Shown: positions 1 to 8,201, counted from the first letter of the stretch. The stretch is DNA of 64,000 nucleotides from Flavihumibacter stibioxidans (GCF_014332695.1 NZ_MBUA01000001.1:1364001-1428000), one strand, 5' to 3'. A program made the numbers and translations. Notes: generated from the sequence alone by a model not told the origin.

Positions 1-20
1 CTGTAGAGGTATTTCTTCAT
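1..20 (-). CDS. Start of a gene truncated by the window edge
   Basis: Reading the minus strand, an ATG at 20 opens the frame M-K-K-Y-L-Y and runs off the edge. It lies 50 bp downstream of the PstS-like lipoprotein stop and would be the next gene of the tonB operon. Too short to identify. Confidence 0.35.
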
Positions 21-70
21 TCGGTTGCTGTTTTTAGTCGAGTTGTAAAAATATTAAAATATGGATTCGT

Positions 71-991
71 TTACTCACTGATTCCTGCGTTTCTTACCTC
101 AAACTGCATTCTTGCAGGCCACAGGTATGCGCGCCGGAAAATCAGTTGACCTCTTTCATAGATGAGAAAATTCGCGAAACCGCTACCCAGTCCTTCATAA
201 TTTTCCTTTAAAATATAATGCAATCCCCGTACCAAAGGGTACCTGCGGGTCGCAATATTACCCTGGTAAGGCTTCACATAGGTTTCCTCCGGGCAGATTC
301 CACAGCGGATGGAAGCGATCGTTACGTTTTTATTAAAACTTAAAAAATCGGGGTCATTGGGGTTCCCGATCCAGCTCACTCCTACAAAACCGACCGCATC
401 CTTATTATTGGCGACATATTCAATTACACCCGCACTGGAGGTGGCTGCGGTAACATCCTTGCCCAGGGGCTGCCCTTTCAGGAGTGAATCCAGCGCATAC
501 CGGACCGTACTGGTTGCCGTGAGGCCATCCATCACCGGGCGCAATTTATACCCACTGGTTCCCTTCAGCATGGACCTCACATCAGTGATATCAAAAACGG
601 AATCTTTGGATTGTGTATTCACTACCAGTGCCACCGCATCAAAAGCAATTTTTGCCTGCACAGGAATGAACCGGAGGGTATCCTTCAGCCGCTGCTCTTC
701 CACCGGCATCAGCTGGCGGGTAACTATTACCATCCTGATGCTGTCCACCAGCAGATCTTTCAGGCATTCAGCCTCTGGCTTGTAATGCGCAATGATCCTT
801 GCTTTCGGGAATGATGCTTCAAAAACCTTGATCTGCGAATCAATTACCGGCCTGAAAGACTCGTCCACACTGATATGAATGGTGCCACTGCTGAGTGTAT
901 CGTTGCGATACACCACTTCCTGGTTATTGCAATGGCTGAACATCAACAGGCTGAAGGCAGCAATGGTTAGCAGTTTCAAACGCTTATACAT
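71..991 (-). CDS. PstS-like periplasmic substrate-binding lipoprotein
   Basis: 306 residues. The N-terminus is a lipoprotein signal: basic start, hydrophobic stretch, then LMFSHC with Cys21 as the likely lipidated residue. The rest has the look of a PstS/phosphate-binding fold: an early strand GTIHISVDESF, a TATSTVRYALDSLL segment, and SSAGVIEYVANNKDAVGFVGVSWIG, which resembles the SG..V..Y....AIGYVG segment of PstS proteins. There are no pstCAB genes nearby. It follows tonB and a small membrane protein with a 17-bp gap, so it is probably co-transcribed with them. In Bacteroidota such PstS-like proteins are often found beside TonB/ExbBD genes, and their ligand is not established. The family call is good, the ligand unknown. 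Confidence 0.75.
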   Translation of the reverse strand: MYKRLKLLTIAAFSLLMFSHCNNQEVVYRNDTLSSGTIHISVDESFRPVIDSQIKVFEASFPKARIIAHYKPEAECLKDLLVDSIRMVIVTRQLMPVEEQRLKDTLRFIPVQAKIAFDAVALVVNTQSKDSVFDITDVRSMLKGTSGYKLRPVMDGLTATSTVRYALDSLLKGQPLGKDVTAATSSAGVIEYVANNKDAVGFVGVSWIGNPNDPDFLSFNKNVTIASIRCGICPEETYVKPYQGNIATRRYPLVRGLHYILKENYEGLGSGFANFLIYERGQLIFRRAYLWPARMQFEVRNAGISE

Positions 992-1008
992 AAACGCTGT
1001 CGTTAATC

Positions 1009-1245
1009 TTATTCGGAATAATAATTCTTTTGATACCCCCGGTAGATCCTCCAGCCTCCGTACACTATACAGAGACCTGCGAAAAAGTATTTGAATATGG
1101 GTTCCATCTCAAAATCAAAACCCAGTTTTTCAGAGAAAAGAAAGAAAAACCCGAATAGCAGGATCAATGCCCCCATGCCGTAATCCAGTATGGAACGCAT
1201 CATACTATATTGCTTTCTTCTGTTATCCTGTTGTTCTTGGGCCAT
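1009..1245 (-). CDS. Small two-helix membrane protein in the tonB operon
   Basis: 78 residues. A charged N-terminus (MAQEQQDNRRKQ) is followed by two hydrophobic segments at about residues 20-38 (MGALILLFGFFFLF) and 50-65 (YFFAGLCIVYGGWRIY), then a short basic tail. It lies between tonB (42 bp upstream) and the PstS-like gene (17 bp downstream) and is almost certainly part of that operon. Function unknown. Its place suggests an accessory role in TonB-dependent energy transduction, which is inference only. Confidence 0.75.
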   Translation of the reverse strand: MAQEQQDNRRKQYSMMRSILDYGMGALILLFGFFFLFSEKLGFDFEMEPIFKYFFAGLCIVYGGWRIYRGYQKNYYSE

Positions 1246-1287
1246 TGTTGTTTTGTTTGGTCCGGGTTGGGCAAGTTAGGAAAAAAT

Positions 1288-2109
1288 CTACTGTTCCGGT
1301 GTTACAAATATCACGGGGATTGTAAACCATACCGATACCGGCCTCCCCTTTTGCTGACCGGGCTCCCACCGGGGCATTTTCTTAATGACCCTTAACACTT
1401 CCCGGTCATAGGGATCCCCGGCAGGCTGGGACAGCTGAACCTGGTCGATTTCACCCTCATCGTTCACCACAAAACGCACTACAACCCTGATCCTTTCACC
1501 GGAATCCTGCTCATCCTGTGGCCTGAGCTGGCGGGACAGCCATCGCTGCAGGGCGCCTGCACCTCCGGGAAAGGATGGCATAACGGAAGCAGTTTCAAGA
1601 ATTTCGGGTTCCTTTTCTGCCGGGGGTGGAATGGGGGCGGCGGGGCCGGTGCTGCTGCCTGCGGCCGGTGACGGGCCTGTAATACCGTCATCTTTGGTTC
1701 CTGTCAGGCTTACCGGGCCGATTGCTGCACTGTCAATCCGCGTTTGTTCAGGTATGGGCTCGGAAAGCTTGTCGGGAACCACTATTATGGTCGTGTGTTT
1801 TTCCTGTGCCACCCTGGGAGGCTCAGCCGGGGTAGGCGGTGGCGGCGGGGTTGGCTCAGCAGGAGGTGGTATCGGCTCCAGGGTATCCGGAATGGTAAAA
1901 ATCGATACAATGCCCCCGTTCAGGTTGGGGCCGGGACCACTGTTCCGGGAGATAAGGATGGATAATATCACCAGCAAAATCATTCCCCCAAGCCCGTAAT
2001 ACAGGTGTCTTGGGTAATTCCTCCGGAGCGCATAAGCCCCGTATTGCTTGTTCCGGTTTTCGAAAAGTATGTCCAGTGCGTCACTACGCAAAATAGTAGA
2101 AGGCTTCAT
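1288..2109 (-). CDS. tonB: Energy transducer TonB
   Basis: 273 residues with the three parts expected of TonB. A cytoplasmic N-terminus (MKPSTILRSDALDILFENRNKQYGAY) is followed by one membrane helix near residues 38-53. Next comes a Pro-rich spacer (about 75-100, PPPAEPTPPPPPTPAEPP). The C-terminal TonB domain, from about residue 180, carries GGAGALQRWL, VRFVVNDEGEIDQVQL and MPRWEPGQQKGRPV, typical of the Bacteroidota family. It links the proton-motive force through ExbBD to outer-membrane receptors. exbBD are not in the window. First gene of the minus-strand operon with the small membrane protein and PstS-like lipoprotein. Confidence 0.92.
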   Translation of the reverse strand: MKPSTILRSDALDILFENRNKQYGAYALRRNYPRHLYYGLGGMILLVILSILISRNSGPGPNLNGGIVSIFTIPDTLEPIPPPAEPTPPPPPTPAEPPRVAQEKHTTIIVVPDKLSEPIPEQTRIDSAAIGPVSLTGTKDDGITGPSPAAGSSTGPAAPIPPPAEKEPEILETASVMPSFPGGAGALQRWLSRQLRPQDEQDSGERIRVVVRFVVNDEGEIDQVQLSQPAGDPYDREVLRVIKKMPRWEPGQQKGRPVSVWFTIPVIFVTPEQ

Positions 2110-2207
2110 AAAATTGAAGTTTTGTTACTAAATGGGATGATTAAACGCAGCTGTGTTCCTTTTACTGAGATGCCGGGGCCGGAACAAATCCATAAAACAA
2201 ACTATCC

Positions 2208-2215
2208 TATTTTTG
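2208..2215 (+). promoter_or_regulatory. -7 promoter box (TATTTTTG) of the phosphatase gene
   Basis: TATTTTTG fits the Bacteroidota -7 consensus TAnnTTTG. It ends 5 nt before the ATG at 2221, so the transcript would be leaderless or nearly so. No clear -33 TTG was found at the usual spacing. Confidence 0.5.
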
Positions 2216-2220
2216 CGGCC

Positions 2221-2682
2221 ATGAAGATTTTGATGGTTTGCCTGGGCAATATCTGCAGAAGCCCGCTGGCGGAAGGGATACTGCAGCAGAAAATAGCGGA
2301 AGCGGGACTTAACTGGACAGTGGACAGTGCCGGCACAAACGGGTACCACGTGGGAGAAGCACCCCACCATTTATCGCAGAAAGTAGCACGGATCAATGGA
2401 ATTGACATCAGCAGACAACGCGCCCGCAGGTTTGTGGCGGCGGACTTCGACCGGTTTGACCGGATTTTTGCCATGGCAGGTGATGTGATGGATGAAATGC
2501 GGCGGATAGGCGGGAACCGGTTTGATACGGGAAAGGCAGACCTGCTGATGAATACAGTTCAGCCGGGAACCGATCTGGATGTACCCGATCCCTGGTACGG
2601 ACCAGAACCAGGCTACCACGAAGTGTACGATATGATCTCCAAAGCCTGCGATGCTTTTTTAGAAAGAGAACTGGAGAAATAG
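2221..2682 (+). CDS. Low-molecular-weight protein tyrosine phosphatase
   Basis: 153 residues, the normal family length. The active-site loop C-x5-R-S is seen at residues 7-14 (CLGNICRS), and the general-acid loop DPW is seen in DVPDPWYG near the C-terminus. The enzyme hydrolyses phosphotyrosine or arsenate-type substrates; the cellular substrate is unknown. A longer reading frame begins at 2005, but it would run through the tonB promoter region. The ATG at 2221 starts exactly at the conserved MKILMVCLGN and lies 5 nt after a promoter box, so it is preferred. Confidence 0.93.
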   Translation: MKILMVCLGNICRSPLAEGILQQKIAEAGLNWTVDSAGTNGYHVGEAPHHLSQKVARINGIDISRQRARRFVAADFDRFDRIFAMAGDVMDEMRRIGGNRFDTGKADLLMNTVQPGTDLDVPDPWYGPEPGYHEVYDMISKACDAFLERELEK

Positions 2683-2728
2683 ACTAATAGAAACTTAGAA
2701 CGCCCAACTACAAAAAACAAACTCATAT

Positions 2729-4111
2729 ATGGCCAAACCCTCCCTCCCATCCGGTACACGCGATTTCAGTCCCGATACTGTGCGCAAGCGTACCTATATT
2801 TTCGACACCATCAGGAAGGTATTTGAACTCTACGGATTCCAGCCACTGGAAACTCCGGCCATGGAAAACCTCGATACCCTGATGGGTAAATACGGCGAAG
2901 AAGGCGATAAACTGATATTCAAGATCCTCAACAATGGCTTGAACGATCCGAAAAATATTGACAAGGCAAAAGCCGCCTTTGAAAATGTGCTGCAGGGGAA
3001 AAATGATAAAAACCTGACGGAAAGGGCACTGCGCTATGACCTCACCATTCCTTTTGCAAGATATGTTGCCATGAACCACGGGCAACTAACGCTACCGTTC
3101 AAACGCTACCAGGTGCAGCCCGTATGGCGGGCAGACAGGCCACAGAAAGGCCGTTACCGCGAATTCTATCAGTGCGATGCCGACGTGGTGGGCAGCAACT
3201 CCCTGCTGAACGAAGTTGAGCTCACCTCAATTTATGCGGAAGTATTCCAGCGTTTAGGCATTCCCGTTGAGATAAGGCTGAACAACCGGAAAATTCTGGC
3301 GGCGCTTGCTGAACACTGCGGCGGTCCTGATAAAATGACGGACATTACCACTGCCATTGACAAGCTCGACAAAATCGGGCTGGATAAGGTAAAGGAGGAG
3401 CTGGCCGGCCGCGGTTTGTCATCCCCCCAGATCAGCAGTATTGAGCAATACCTGGCGGTCAGCGGCACCAACTCCGAGAAGCTGCACCAGATTGAAACCC
3501 TGCTTGGCCACCTGGCCCCTGCCCGGGAGGGTTTGAAGGAATTAAGATATGTGCTGAACCTCGTTGACTCGGGTTCAGGACTCACCCCCCAGACATCAAA
3601 CCTTGTCTGTGATTTTACCCTGGCCCGGGGTCTGAACTATTACACGGGAATAATTTTTGAAATCAAAGCAACCGGCGTGCAGATGGGCAGCATTGGTGGC
3701 GGTGGCAGGTACGATGACCTCACCGGATTGTTTGGGGTGCCGAATGTACCTGGAGTGGGCATCAGTTTTGGGGTGGACCGCATCTATGATGTAATGGAAG
3801 AACTTCAGCTCTTCCCTGCTGCCGTTCATACGGGAACACAGGTAATTTTTTTCAACCTCGGGGAAGAGGAAAGCAGGGCAGGTTACCTGCTGATGCAGGA
3901 ACTCCGGGGCAGGGGGCTGCGTTGCGAGATGTACCATGAGCAGGCAAAATTTGACAAGCAGTTCAAGTACGCCGATAAAAAGAATATTCCCGTTGCTGTG
4001 ATCCTGGGCAGCCAGGAGCTGGAAGATGGCACCTGTGTGATCAGGCACCTCCGGGAAGGCACTCAGAATACCGTGGCTCAAAAGGACCTGGCCCATGCTT
4101 TAGGCGTCTGA
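2729..4111 (+). CDS. hisS: Histidyl-tRNA synthetase
   Basis: 460 residues. A class II synthetase with N-terminal GTRDFSPDTVRKR, motif 2 (WRADRPQKGRYREFYQCD), the histidine-binding ARGLNYYTG motif, motif 3 (GGGGRYDDL ... GVGISFGVDRIYDV) and a C-terminal anticodon-binding domain. It charges tRNA-His in the cytoplasm. Oddity: the last codons GGC GTC TGA (Gly-Val-stop, 4103-4111) lie largely inside a 42-bp perfect palindrome that starts at 4105, so the natural C-terminus may have been set by insertion of that element. Confidence 0.97.
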   Translation: MAKPSLPSGTRDFSPDTVRKRTYIFDTIRKVFELYGFQPLETPAMENLDTLMGKYGEEGDKLIFKILNNGLNDPKNIDKAKAAFENVLQGKNDKNLTERALRYDLTIPFARYVAMNHGQLTLPFKRYQVQPVWRADRPQKGRYREFYQCDADVVGSNSLLNEVELTSIYAEVFQRLGIPVEIRLNNRKILAALAEHCGGPDKMTDITTAIDKLDKIGLDKVKEELAGRGLSSPQISSIEQYLAVSGTNSEKLHQIETLLGHLAPAREGLKELRYVLNLVDSGSGLTPQTSNLVCDFTLARGLNYYTGIIFEIKATGVQMGSIGGGGRYDDLTGLFGVPNVPGVGISFGVDRIYDVMEELQLFPAAVHTGTQVIFFNLGEEESRAGYLLMQELRGRGLRCEMYHEQAKFDKQFKYADKKNIPVAVILGSQELEDGTCVIRHLREGTQNTVAQKDLAHALGV

Positions 4112-4146
4112 CGTGCGTCTGACGTACGTCAGACGCACGTCAGACG
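4105..4146. repeat. Nested palindrome, family A copy 1
   Basis: A perfect 42-bp palindrome centred on GTAC at 4124-4127. Each half holds two CGTCTGACG units, themselves CGTC-T-GACG palindromes, separated by the dinucleotide TG on the left and CA on the right. It overlaps the hisS stop codon. No T-run follows on the plus strand, so it is not a classical intrinsic terminator in that direction. Confidence 0.95.
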
Positions 4147-4197
4147 GGTGTAAAAAAACTCAGCAAGTTTCGGGTAGGAAACCGCAGGGACGGGGTT

Positions 4198-4205
4198 TAA
4201 TTTCG
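4198..4205 (+). promoter_or_regulatory. Possible -7 box (TAATTTCG) of ada
   Basis: TAATTTCG differs at one position from TAnnTTTG and lies 19 nt before the ada ATG. Weak call made on position and similarity only; the same octamer precedes the M20 peptidase gene. Confidence 0.3.
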
Positions 4206-4224
4206 AGGGCAGAAAAAAGGCACC

Positions 4225-5076
4225 ATGACCGCACAGACAGACAATAATTTTGAACGGATTGCAGCAGCCATCGCGTTTATCAGGAACAACTTCAGGCAAC
4301 AGCCTACGCTGGAAGATGTGGCGGCCGAGATCCATCTGAGCAGCTTTCACTTCCAGCGCATTTTCACGGAATGGGCAGGCGTGAGCCCCAAAAAATTCCT
4401 GCAATTCATAACGGTTGAACATGCGAGGAAATTATTGAAAGAAACCGGGGCCAGCCTGTTTGATGCAGCCACAGAAACCGGGTTATCGGGCACCAGCCGT
4501 CTGCATGACCTTTTCATCAGCATTGAAGGAATGACGCCGGGCGAATACAAGAACGGTGGCGCCAACCTCACGATTCATTACAGCTATGCCCCAACTCCTT
4601 TTGGCGACACCATTATAGCCTCTACTCCCAAAGGCATCTGTCACCTGGCTTTTGCGGATAATCACCAGGATGCATTGTTGAAGCTTCAAGCCTGTTTCCC
4701 CAATGCGGCTTTCCGCCTGGCTACCGACCAGAACCAGCAGCATGCCCTGCAGATTTTTTCGCAGGACTGGAGCAGGATGGAAAATATCAAACTTCACCTG
4801 AAAGGAACTGAATTTCAACTGAAGGTCTGGGAAACATTATTAAAAATCCCGACTGGCCGGTTGGCCACGTACAGCCAGATCGCGGGACAGATTCAAAAAC
4901 CGAAAGCATCACGCGCTGCTGGTTCGGCAATCGGTGATAACCCGGTCGCCTACCTGATTCCCTGCCACCGCGTCATCCAGTCTGGCGGAGAATTCGGTCA
5001 GTACCATTGGGGCAGCACCCGGAAAACAGCCATCATCGGCTGGGAAGCCGCACGGGTGCCGGAATTGCAGGACTGA
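4225..5076 (+). CDS. ada: AraC-type regulator fused to O6-methylguanine-DNA methyltransferase
   Basis: 283 residues. Residues about 8-108 form an AraC-type double helix-turn-helix (LEDVAAEIHLSSFHFQRIF; TGLSGTSRLHDLF). Residues about 118-280 form the methyltransferase domain, with the acceptor Cys247 in the PCHRV motif and the following GxFGxYHWG-like segment. It removes methyl groups from O6-methylguanine and probably also regulates transcription. The zinc-binding N-terminal domain of E. coli Ada, which senses methylphosphotriesters, is missing, so how this protein would be switched on is unclear. alkB follows after 115 bp on the same strand, forming an adaptive-response pair. Confidence 0.92.
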   Translation: MTAQTDNNFERIAAAIAFIRNNFRQQPTLEDVAAEIHLSSFHFQRIFTEWAGVSPKKFLQFITVEHARKLLKETGASLFDAATETGLSGTSRLHDLFISIEGMTPGEYKNGGANLTIHYSYAPTPFGDTIIASTPKGICHLAFADNHQDALLKLQACFPNAAFRLATDQNQQHALQIFSQDWSRMENIKLHLKGTEFQLKVWETLLKIPTGRLATYSQIAGQIQKPKASRAAGSAIGDNPVAYLIPCHRVIQSGGEFGQYHWGSTRKTAIIGWEAARVPELQD

Positions 5077-5191
5077 TAACAGGCTCAACAAACAATTTCA
5101 TTACTCCATCTGTACCTGTTTTTCCGATATGCCCCGCCATCTGGTACCTTCCTGGTAACTGTTTCGGCCGGGCCCATAAAAAATCTTGAAT

Positions 5192-5800
5192 ATGGAACTA
5201 TTTCCCCCTGATCCTGCTATCAACCTCCTGCCCTATGATGGTACTGTTCAATATTTTGGCAGGGTTCTGAACCCATCAGAAGCCAGTTTTTACCTGCAAA
5301 AACTGCTCGATTCCATCACCTGGAAAAACGATGAGGCGGTCATTTTCGGAAGACATATTATTACAAAAAGAAAAGTCGCCTGGTATGGCGATGATGCTTA
5401 TGCGTATACCTACTCCAATACTACTAAACAAGCGTTGGGCTGGACGGAAGAACTTCAATTCCTAAAGCAATTGGTGGAGAATACCTGTTGCTGCCGGTTC
5501 AATTCCTGCCTCCTGAACTTATACCACGATGGTGAGGAAGGGATGGCCTGGCACAGTGATGATGAAAAGTCCCTGGGTGAAAACACGGTGATCGCCTCCT
5601 TAAGCCTGGGCGCGGAAAGGAAATTTGCCTTCCGCCACAAACAGACAAAAGAAACGACCGGTTTGATACTTGAGAACGGCAGCCTGCTGGTTATGAAGGA
5701 TGCCACACAAACAAACTGGCTCCACAGCCTGCCCAAATCAAAAAAAGTGCGGGCTCCCAGGGTGAACCTGACATTCCGGACCATTGTGTCAGGTGTCTGA
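5192..5800 (+). CDS. alkB: AlkB-type 2-oxoglutarate/Fe(II) DNA dioxygenase
   Basis: 202 residues. The iron triad is visible as His121-x-Asp123 (WHSDDE) and His178 (NWLHSL), with the 2-oxoglutarate-binding arginines at about 190 and 196 (RVNLTFR). It repairs 1-methyladenine and 3-methylcytosine by oxidative demethylation. The frame is open from a TTG at 5186, but ATG 5192 is the better start. It follows ada and probably belongs to the same response. Its last codons GGT GTC TGA lie in the left arm of a family B inverted repeat (5793-5870), giving the Gly-Val end also seen in hisS and the RluA-type gene. Confidence 0.92.
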   Translation: MELFPPDPAINLLPYDGTVQYFGRVLNPSEASFYLQKLLDSITWKNDEAVIFGRHIITKRKVAWYGDDAYAYTYSNTTKQALGWTEELQFLKQLVENTCCCRFNSCLLNLYHDGEEGMAWHSDDEKSLGENTVIASLSLGAERKFAFRHKQTKETTGLILENGSLLVMKDATQTNWLHSLPKSKKVRAPRVNLTFRTIVSGV

Positions 5801-5870
5801 CATGTGGTGTCTGACATGTATAATTTTTGAATACGGCAATCGCAGATGTCAGACACCACATGTCAGACAC
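5793..5870 (+). repeat. Long inverted repeat with 28-nt loop, family B copy 1
   Basis: Arms of 25 bp (5793-5817 and 5846-5870) are perfectly complementary and each holds two TGTCTGACA units 14 bp apart. The 28-nt loop (5818-5845) matches the loop of the copy at 19700-19793, read on the minus strand, at 20 of 28 positions. The left arm contains the alkB stop codon. Confidence 0.95.
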
Positions 5871-5885
5871 TTAGGAGACACCAGG

Positions 5886-6281
5886 TTATTTACGGGTCAG
5901 CAGTTGCTCATCCCTGATGGCTATCCGCCAGGTCCAGGTGGTGGAGCCGTTTACCTTTTCGCCATCCAGCACATATCCCATGGCTTCAATATGGATACCG
6001 TTGACCTGCCTGGTTGAATCATGGCGCCTGAAAGCCGCTGTACCATTGAAATTGACAATGGTAAAACTGTCTACCCCTTCATATTTCATGGGCGAAGTAC
6101 CTGCTTCAGAATACATGGAAAGGGCAGTCAGGCTGTCGCCGGTCACCTGCACAAGGGGAACCACACTGCCGGAGGGGAAATGATAGGTCCCAAGGTATTC
6201 GCGGTGGGTGCTGTCCTTTTGGGAATGTGCCGTCATTGCCATACCCAAAGCAAAAAGAAAACATAACAGGACTTGCTTCAT
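5886..6281 (-). CDS. Exported protein of unknown function
   Basis: 131 residues with a cleavable signal peptide (MKQVLLCFLFALGMAMTAHSQ). The mature part is about 110 residues, beta-rich by eye: YLGTYHFPSGSVVPLVQVTGDSLTALS, then MKYEGVDSFTIVNFNGTAAF and a C-terminal WTWRIAIRDEQLL. The pattern of small beta strands resembles DUF3471-like tail domains, but I cannot assign it. It is a single gene on the minus strand, and its stop lies 15 bp from the right end of the family B repeat. A -7-like TATATTCG lies upstream of the start. Confidence 0.65.
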   Translation of the reverse strand: MKQVLLCFLFALGMAMTAHSQKDSTHREYLGTYHFPSGSVVPLVQVTGDSLTALSMYSEAGTSPMKYEGVDSFTIVNFNGTAAFRRHDSTRQVNGIHIEAMGYVLDGEKVNGSTTWTWRIAIRDEQLLTRK

Positions 6282-6363
6282 ACAATAATTTTTTCGAATA
6301 TAAGTAAAGCAATCATACCCCGGAACCTAATCCCGCCAAAGGGAATAAATTTCTTGCCAAAGC

Positions 6364-6390
6364 AGAAAAAAGCCGGACTGAACCGGCTTT
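6364..6390 (-). terminator. Intrinsic terminator after the 6406-6867 gene
   Basis: An 8-bp stem (AAAGCCGG at 6369-6376 with CCGGCTTT at 6383-6390) and a 6-nt loop, followed on the minus strand by a run of T. It lies 15 bp after the stop of the minus-strand gene. Confidence 0.75.
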
Positions 6391-6405
6391 GAATTGATGG
6401 TGGAT

Positions 6406-6867
6406 TTATTTCCTGATCCGCATGGACAGGATGGCTTTATCATACTGCTTTGCCTTTTCGGGATCGGCAAAATCATACCCGAGGATAAAACCGCCTTTTT
6501 TTGTCCTTCTCCAGCGGGTTCCATCGGGGTTGGTTCCTTCCCCCAGCGGACCAACCGAATTGGTTAGAAGATCCATTGCTTCCTGATTTTTATCAATGGC
6601 CAGCGCAGGCTTATCGGACTGTTCCCTGCAGGCGATGTAAAGCCTCGATCCGTCATGGTAACGAAAAGTCCGGACAGAATTGCCCTGTTCATCACGCGTA
6701 TGCAATTCGGACCTGAAACCATCGGGAATTGCCATTACCAGCCGATATTTTGTGTTCCCTTCGTCAAAGTCGTACTCGAGCCTGTCGGCTACGCCTGCCA
6801 ATCCGCAGGAACTGATCACAACCATCACTGCCAGTAGCATGACCGGCCATTTTCTTGTAGGTAACAT
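6406..6867 (-). CDS. Small lipoprotein of unknown function
   Basis: 153 residues from the ATG at 6867. The frame is open to 6945, but the codons before 6867 give no signal sequence. From 6867 a good lipoprotein signal is seen: MLPTRKWPVMLLAVMVVISSCG, with the lipobox ISSC. The mature part has charged strands (YDFDEGNTKYRLVMAIPDGF, VRTFRYHDGSRLYIACRE) and ends in LSMRIRK. Not recognised. A terminator follows directly, so it is probably expressed alone. Confidence 0.65.
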   Translation of the reverse strand: MLPTRKWPVMLLAVMVVISSCGLAGVADRLEYDFDEGNTKYRLVMAIPDGFRSELHTRDEQGNSVRTFRYHDGSRLYIACREQSDKPALAIDKNQEAMDLLTNSVGPLGEGTNPDGTRWRRTKKGGFILGYDFADPEKAKQYDKAILSMRIRK

Positions 6868-7010
6868 AGTATAAGGTTTTGGTGAGTCAGAAAGGTAGAC
6901 AGCTATTCCTGAAGGGTAAAGTGAAATAAGGACGAATGCAACCAACCCGATAATTTAAGCAGTCTTAGCCCTGGTCCGGCCAACCCGCACCTCAAACTTC
7001 AAACTATAGT

Positions 7011-7018
7011 TATCTTTG
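7011..7018 (+). promoter_or_regulatory. -7 promoter box (TATCTTTG) of rlmN
   Basis: TATCTTTG matches TAnnTTTG and ends 4 nt before the rlmN ATG (CGGC spacer), which predicts a leaderless or nearly leaderless mRNA. Confidence 0.55.
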
Positions 7019-7022
7019 CGGC

Positions 7023-8066
7023 ATGTTAAAACAGGCACATAAAAACATCCGGCATTTGTCGAAGGAAGAACTGGAGCAGTATTTTGAGCAGCTGGGAGAG
7101 AAAAAATTCCGCGCAAAGCAGGTGTACGAATGGCTCTGGACCAGGCAGGCAAGGCGTTTTGAGGATATGACCAACCTCAGTAAGGAACTGCGGACCAAGC
7201 TGGCAGAGAATTTTTCTTTGCCCGCACTGACGGCTGACCTTACCCAGAACAGTGCGGATGGCACGATAAAAAGCAGGTTCCGCACCGTTGACGGACACCT
7301 CGTGGAAGGGGTACTTATTCCCACCGATGACCGGAAAACCGCCTGTGTGTCCTCACAGATAGGTTGTTCCCTGAGCTGTAAATTCTGCGCTACTGGATAT
7401 ATGGACCGGAAACGCAACCTGGAATTTGATGAGATCTTCGATGAAGTGGCCCTCATCAATGAACAGTGTGAAAAGAGCTACGGAAAGAAACTGACCAATA
7501 TCGTTTTCATGGGCATGGGCGAACCCTTGCTCAATTACAAGAATGTACTCAAGGCCATTGAAATGATCAGTTCACCGGAAGGCCTGGGCATGAGTCCCAG
7601 GAGGATCACCGTATCCACTGCCGGTGTGGCCAAAATGATCAGGCAACTGGGGGATGACAAAGTGAGGTTCAAGCTGGCCCTGTCTTTGCATGCGGCCAAT
7701 GACGCCAAACGTCATGAGATCATGCCGATCAATGACACCAATAATATCAAATCGCTGATCGATGCTCTCAATTATTTCTACCAGCAGACTGGCAATGAGA
7801 TCACGTTTGAATACATACTTTTCAAAGACTTTAACGATTCCTTAAAAGATGCAGAAGAACTGGTGAAAATCTATCGCCAGGTGCCGGCTGACCTGGTCAA
7901 CATTATCGAATACAATCCCATTGACCTCGCATCATTTGAAAAACCGGACGAGGAAAAAACCATGCAGTTCATGCATTACCTCGAAAAACACAGGGTGAAC
8001 GTACGTTTGCGCCGGAGCCGCGGAAAGGATATTGATGCGGCATGCGGACAACTGGCGAACAAGTGA
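7023..8066 (+). CDS. rlmN: 23S rRNA/tRNA adenine-C2 methyltransferase RlmN
   Basis: 347 residues, normal for the family. This radical-SAM enzyme has the cluster-binding motif CxxxCxxC (CSLSCKFCATGYM, from about residue 115), the N-terminal helical domain (LSKEELEQYFEQLGEKKFRAKQVYEWLW) and a C-terminal cysteine in DAACGQL that fits the methyl-carrying Cys. It methylates A2503 of 23S rRNA and A37 of some tRNAs. Single gene with its own promoter box immediately before the ATG. Confidence 0.96.
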   Translation: MLKQAHKNIRHLSKEELEQYFEQLGEKKFRAKQVYEWLWTRQARRFEDMTNLSKELRTKLAENFSLPALTADLTQNSADGTIKSRFRTVDGHLVEGVLIPTDDRKTACVSSQIGCSLSCKFCATGYMDRKRNLEFDEIFDEVALINEQCEKSYGKKLTNIVFMGMGEPLLNYKNVLKAIEMISSPEGLGMSPRRITVSTAGVAKMIRQLGDDKVRFKLALSLHAANDAKRHEIMPINDTNNIKSLIDALNYFYQQTGNEITFEYILFKDFNDSLKDAEELVKIYRQVPADLVNIIEYNPIDLASFEKPDEEKTMQFMHYLEKHRVNVRLRRSRGKDIDAACGQLANK

Positions 8067-8160
8067 GGATGGCAATATTGGATTAGCGCGTGCGGGTTTG
8101 TGGCAGCTGCAGCCTGGCAGGGGCAGTTTTATTTCGGCAGTTAAGATCTGGCAGATTAAA

Positions 8161-8199
8161 CTTTGCGTTTGTGGTACGGTCTATATATTAAACGCAAAG
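8161..8199. promoter_or_regulatory. 10-bp inverted repeat in the leader of the Spy-like gene
   Basis: CTTTGCGTTT (8161-8170) and AAACGCAAAG (8190-8199) are perfect inverted copies 19 nt apart, ending 2 nt before the ATG at 8202. The left copy overlaps a -7-like TTAAACTTTG. It could be an operator or an mRNA hairpin that covers the ribosome-binding region. Confidence 0.5.
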
Positions 8200-8201
8200 C
8201 A

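Noticed and set aside
4105-4146. Family A copy 1 as a classical intrinsic terminator for hisS
   Set aside because: No T-run follows on the plus strand. The hairpin may still slow RNA polymerase, so it is listed as a repeat only.
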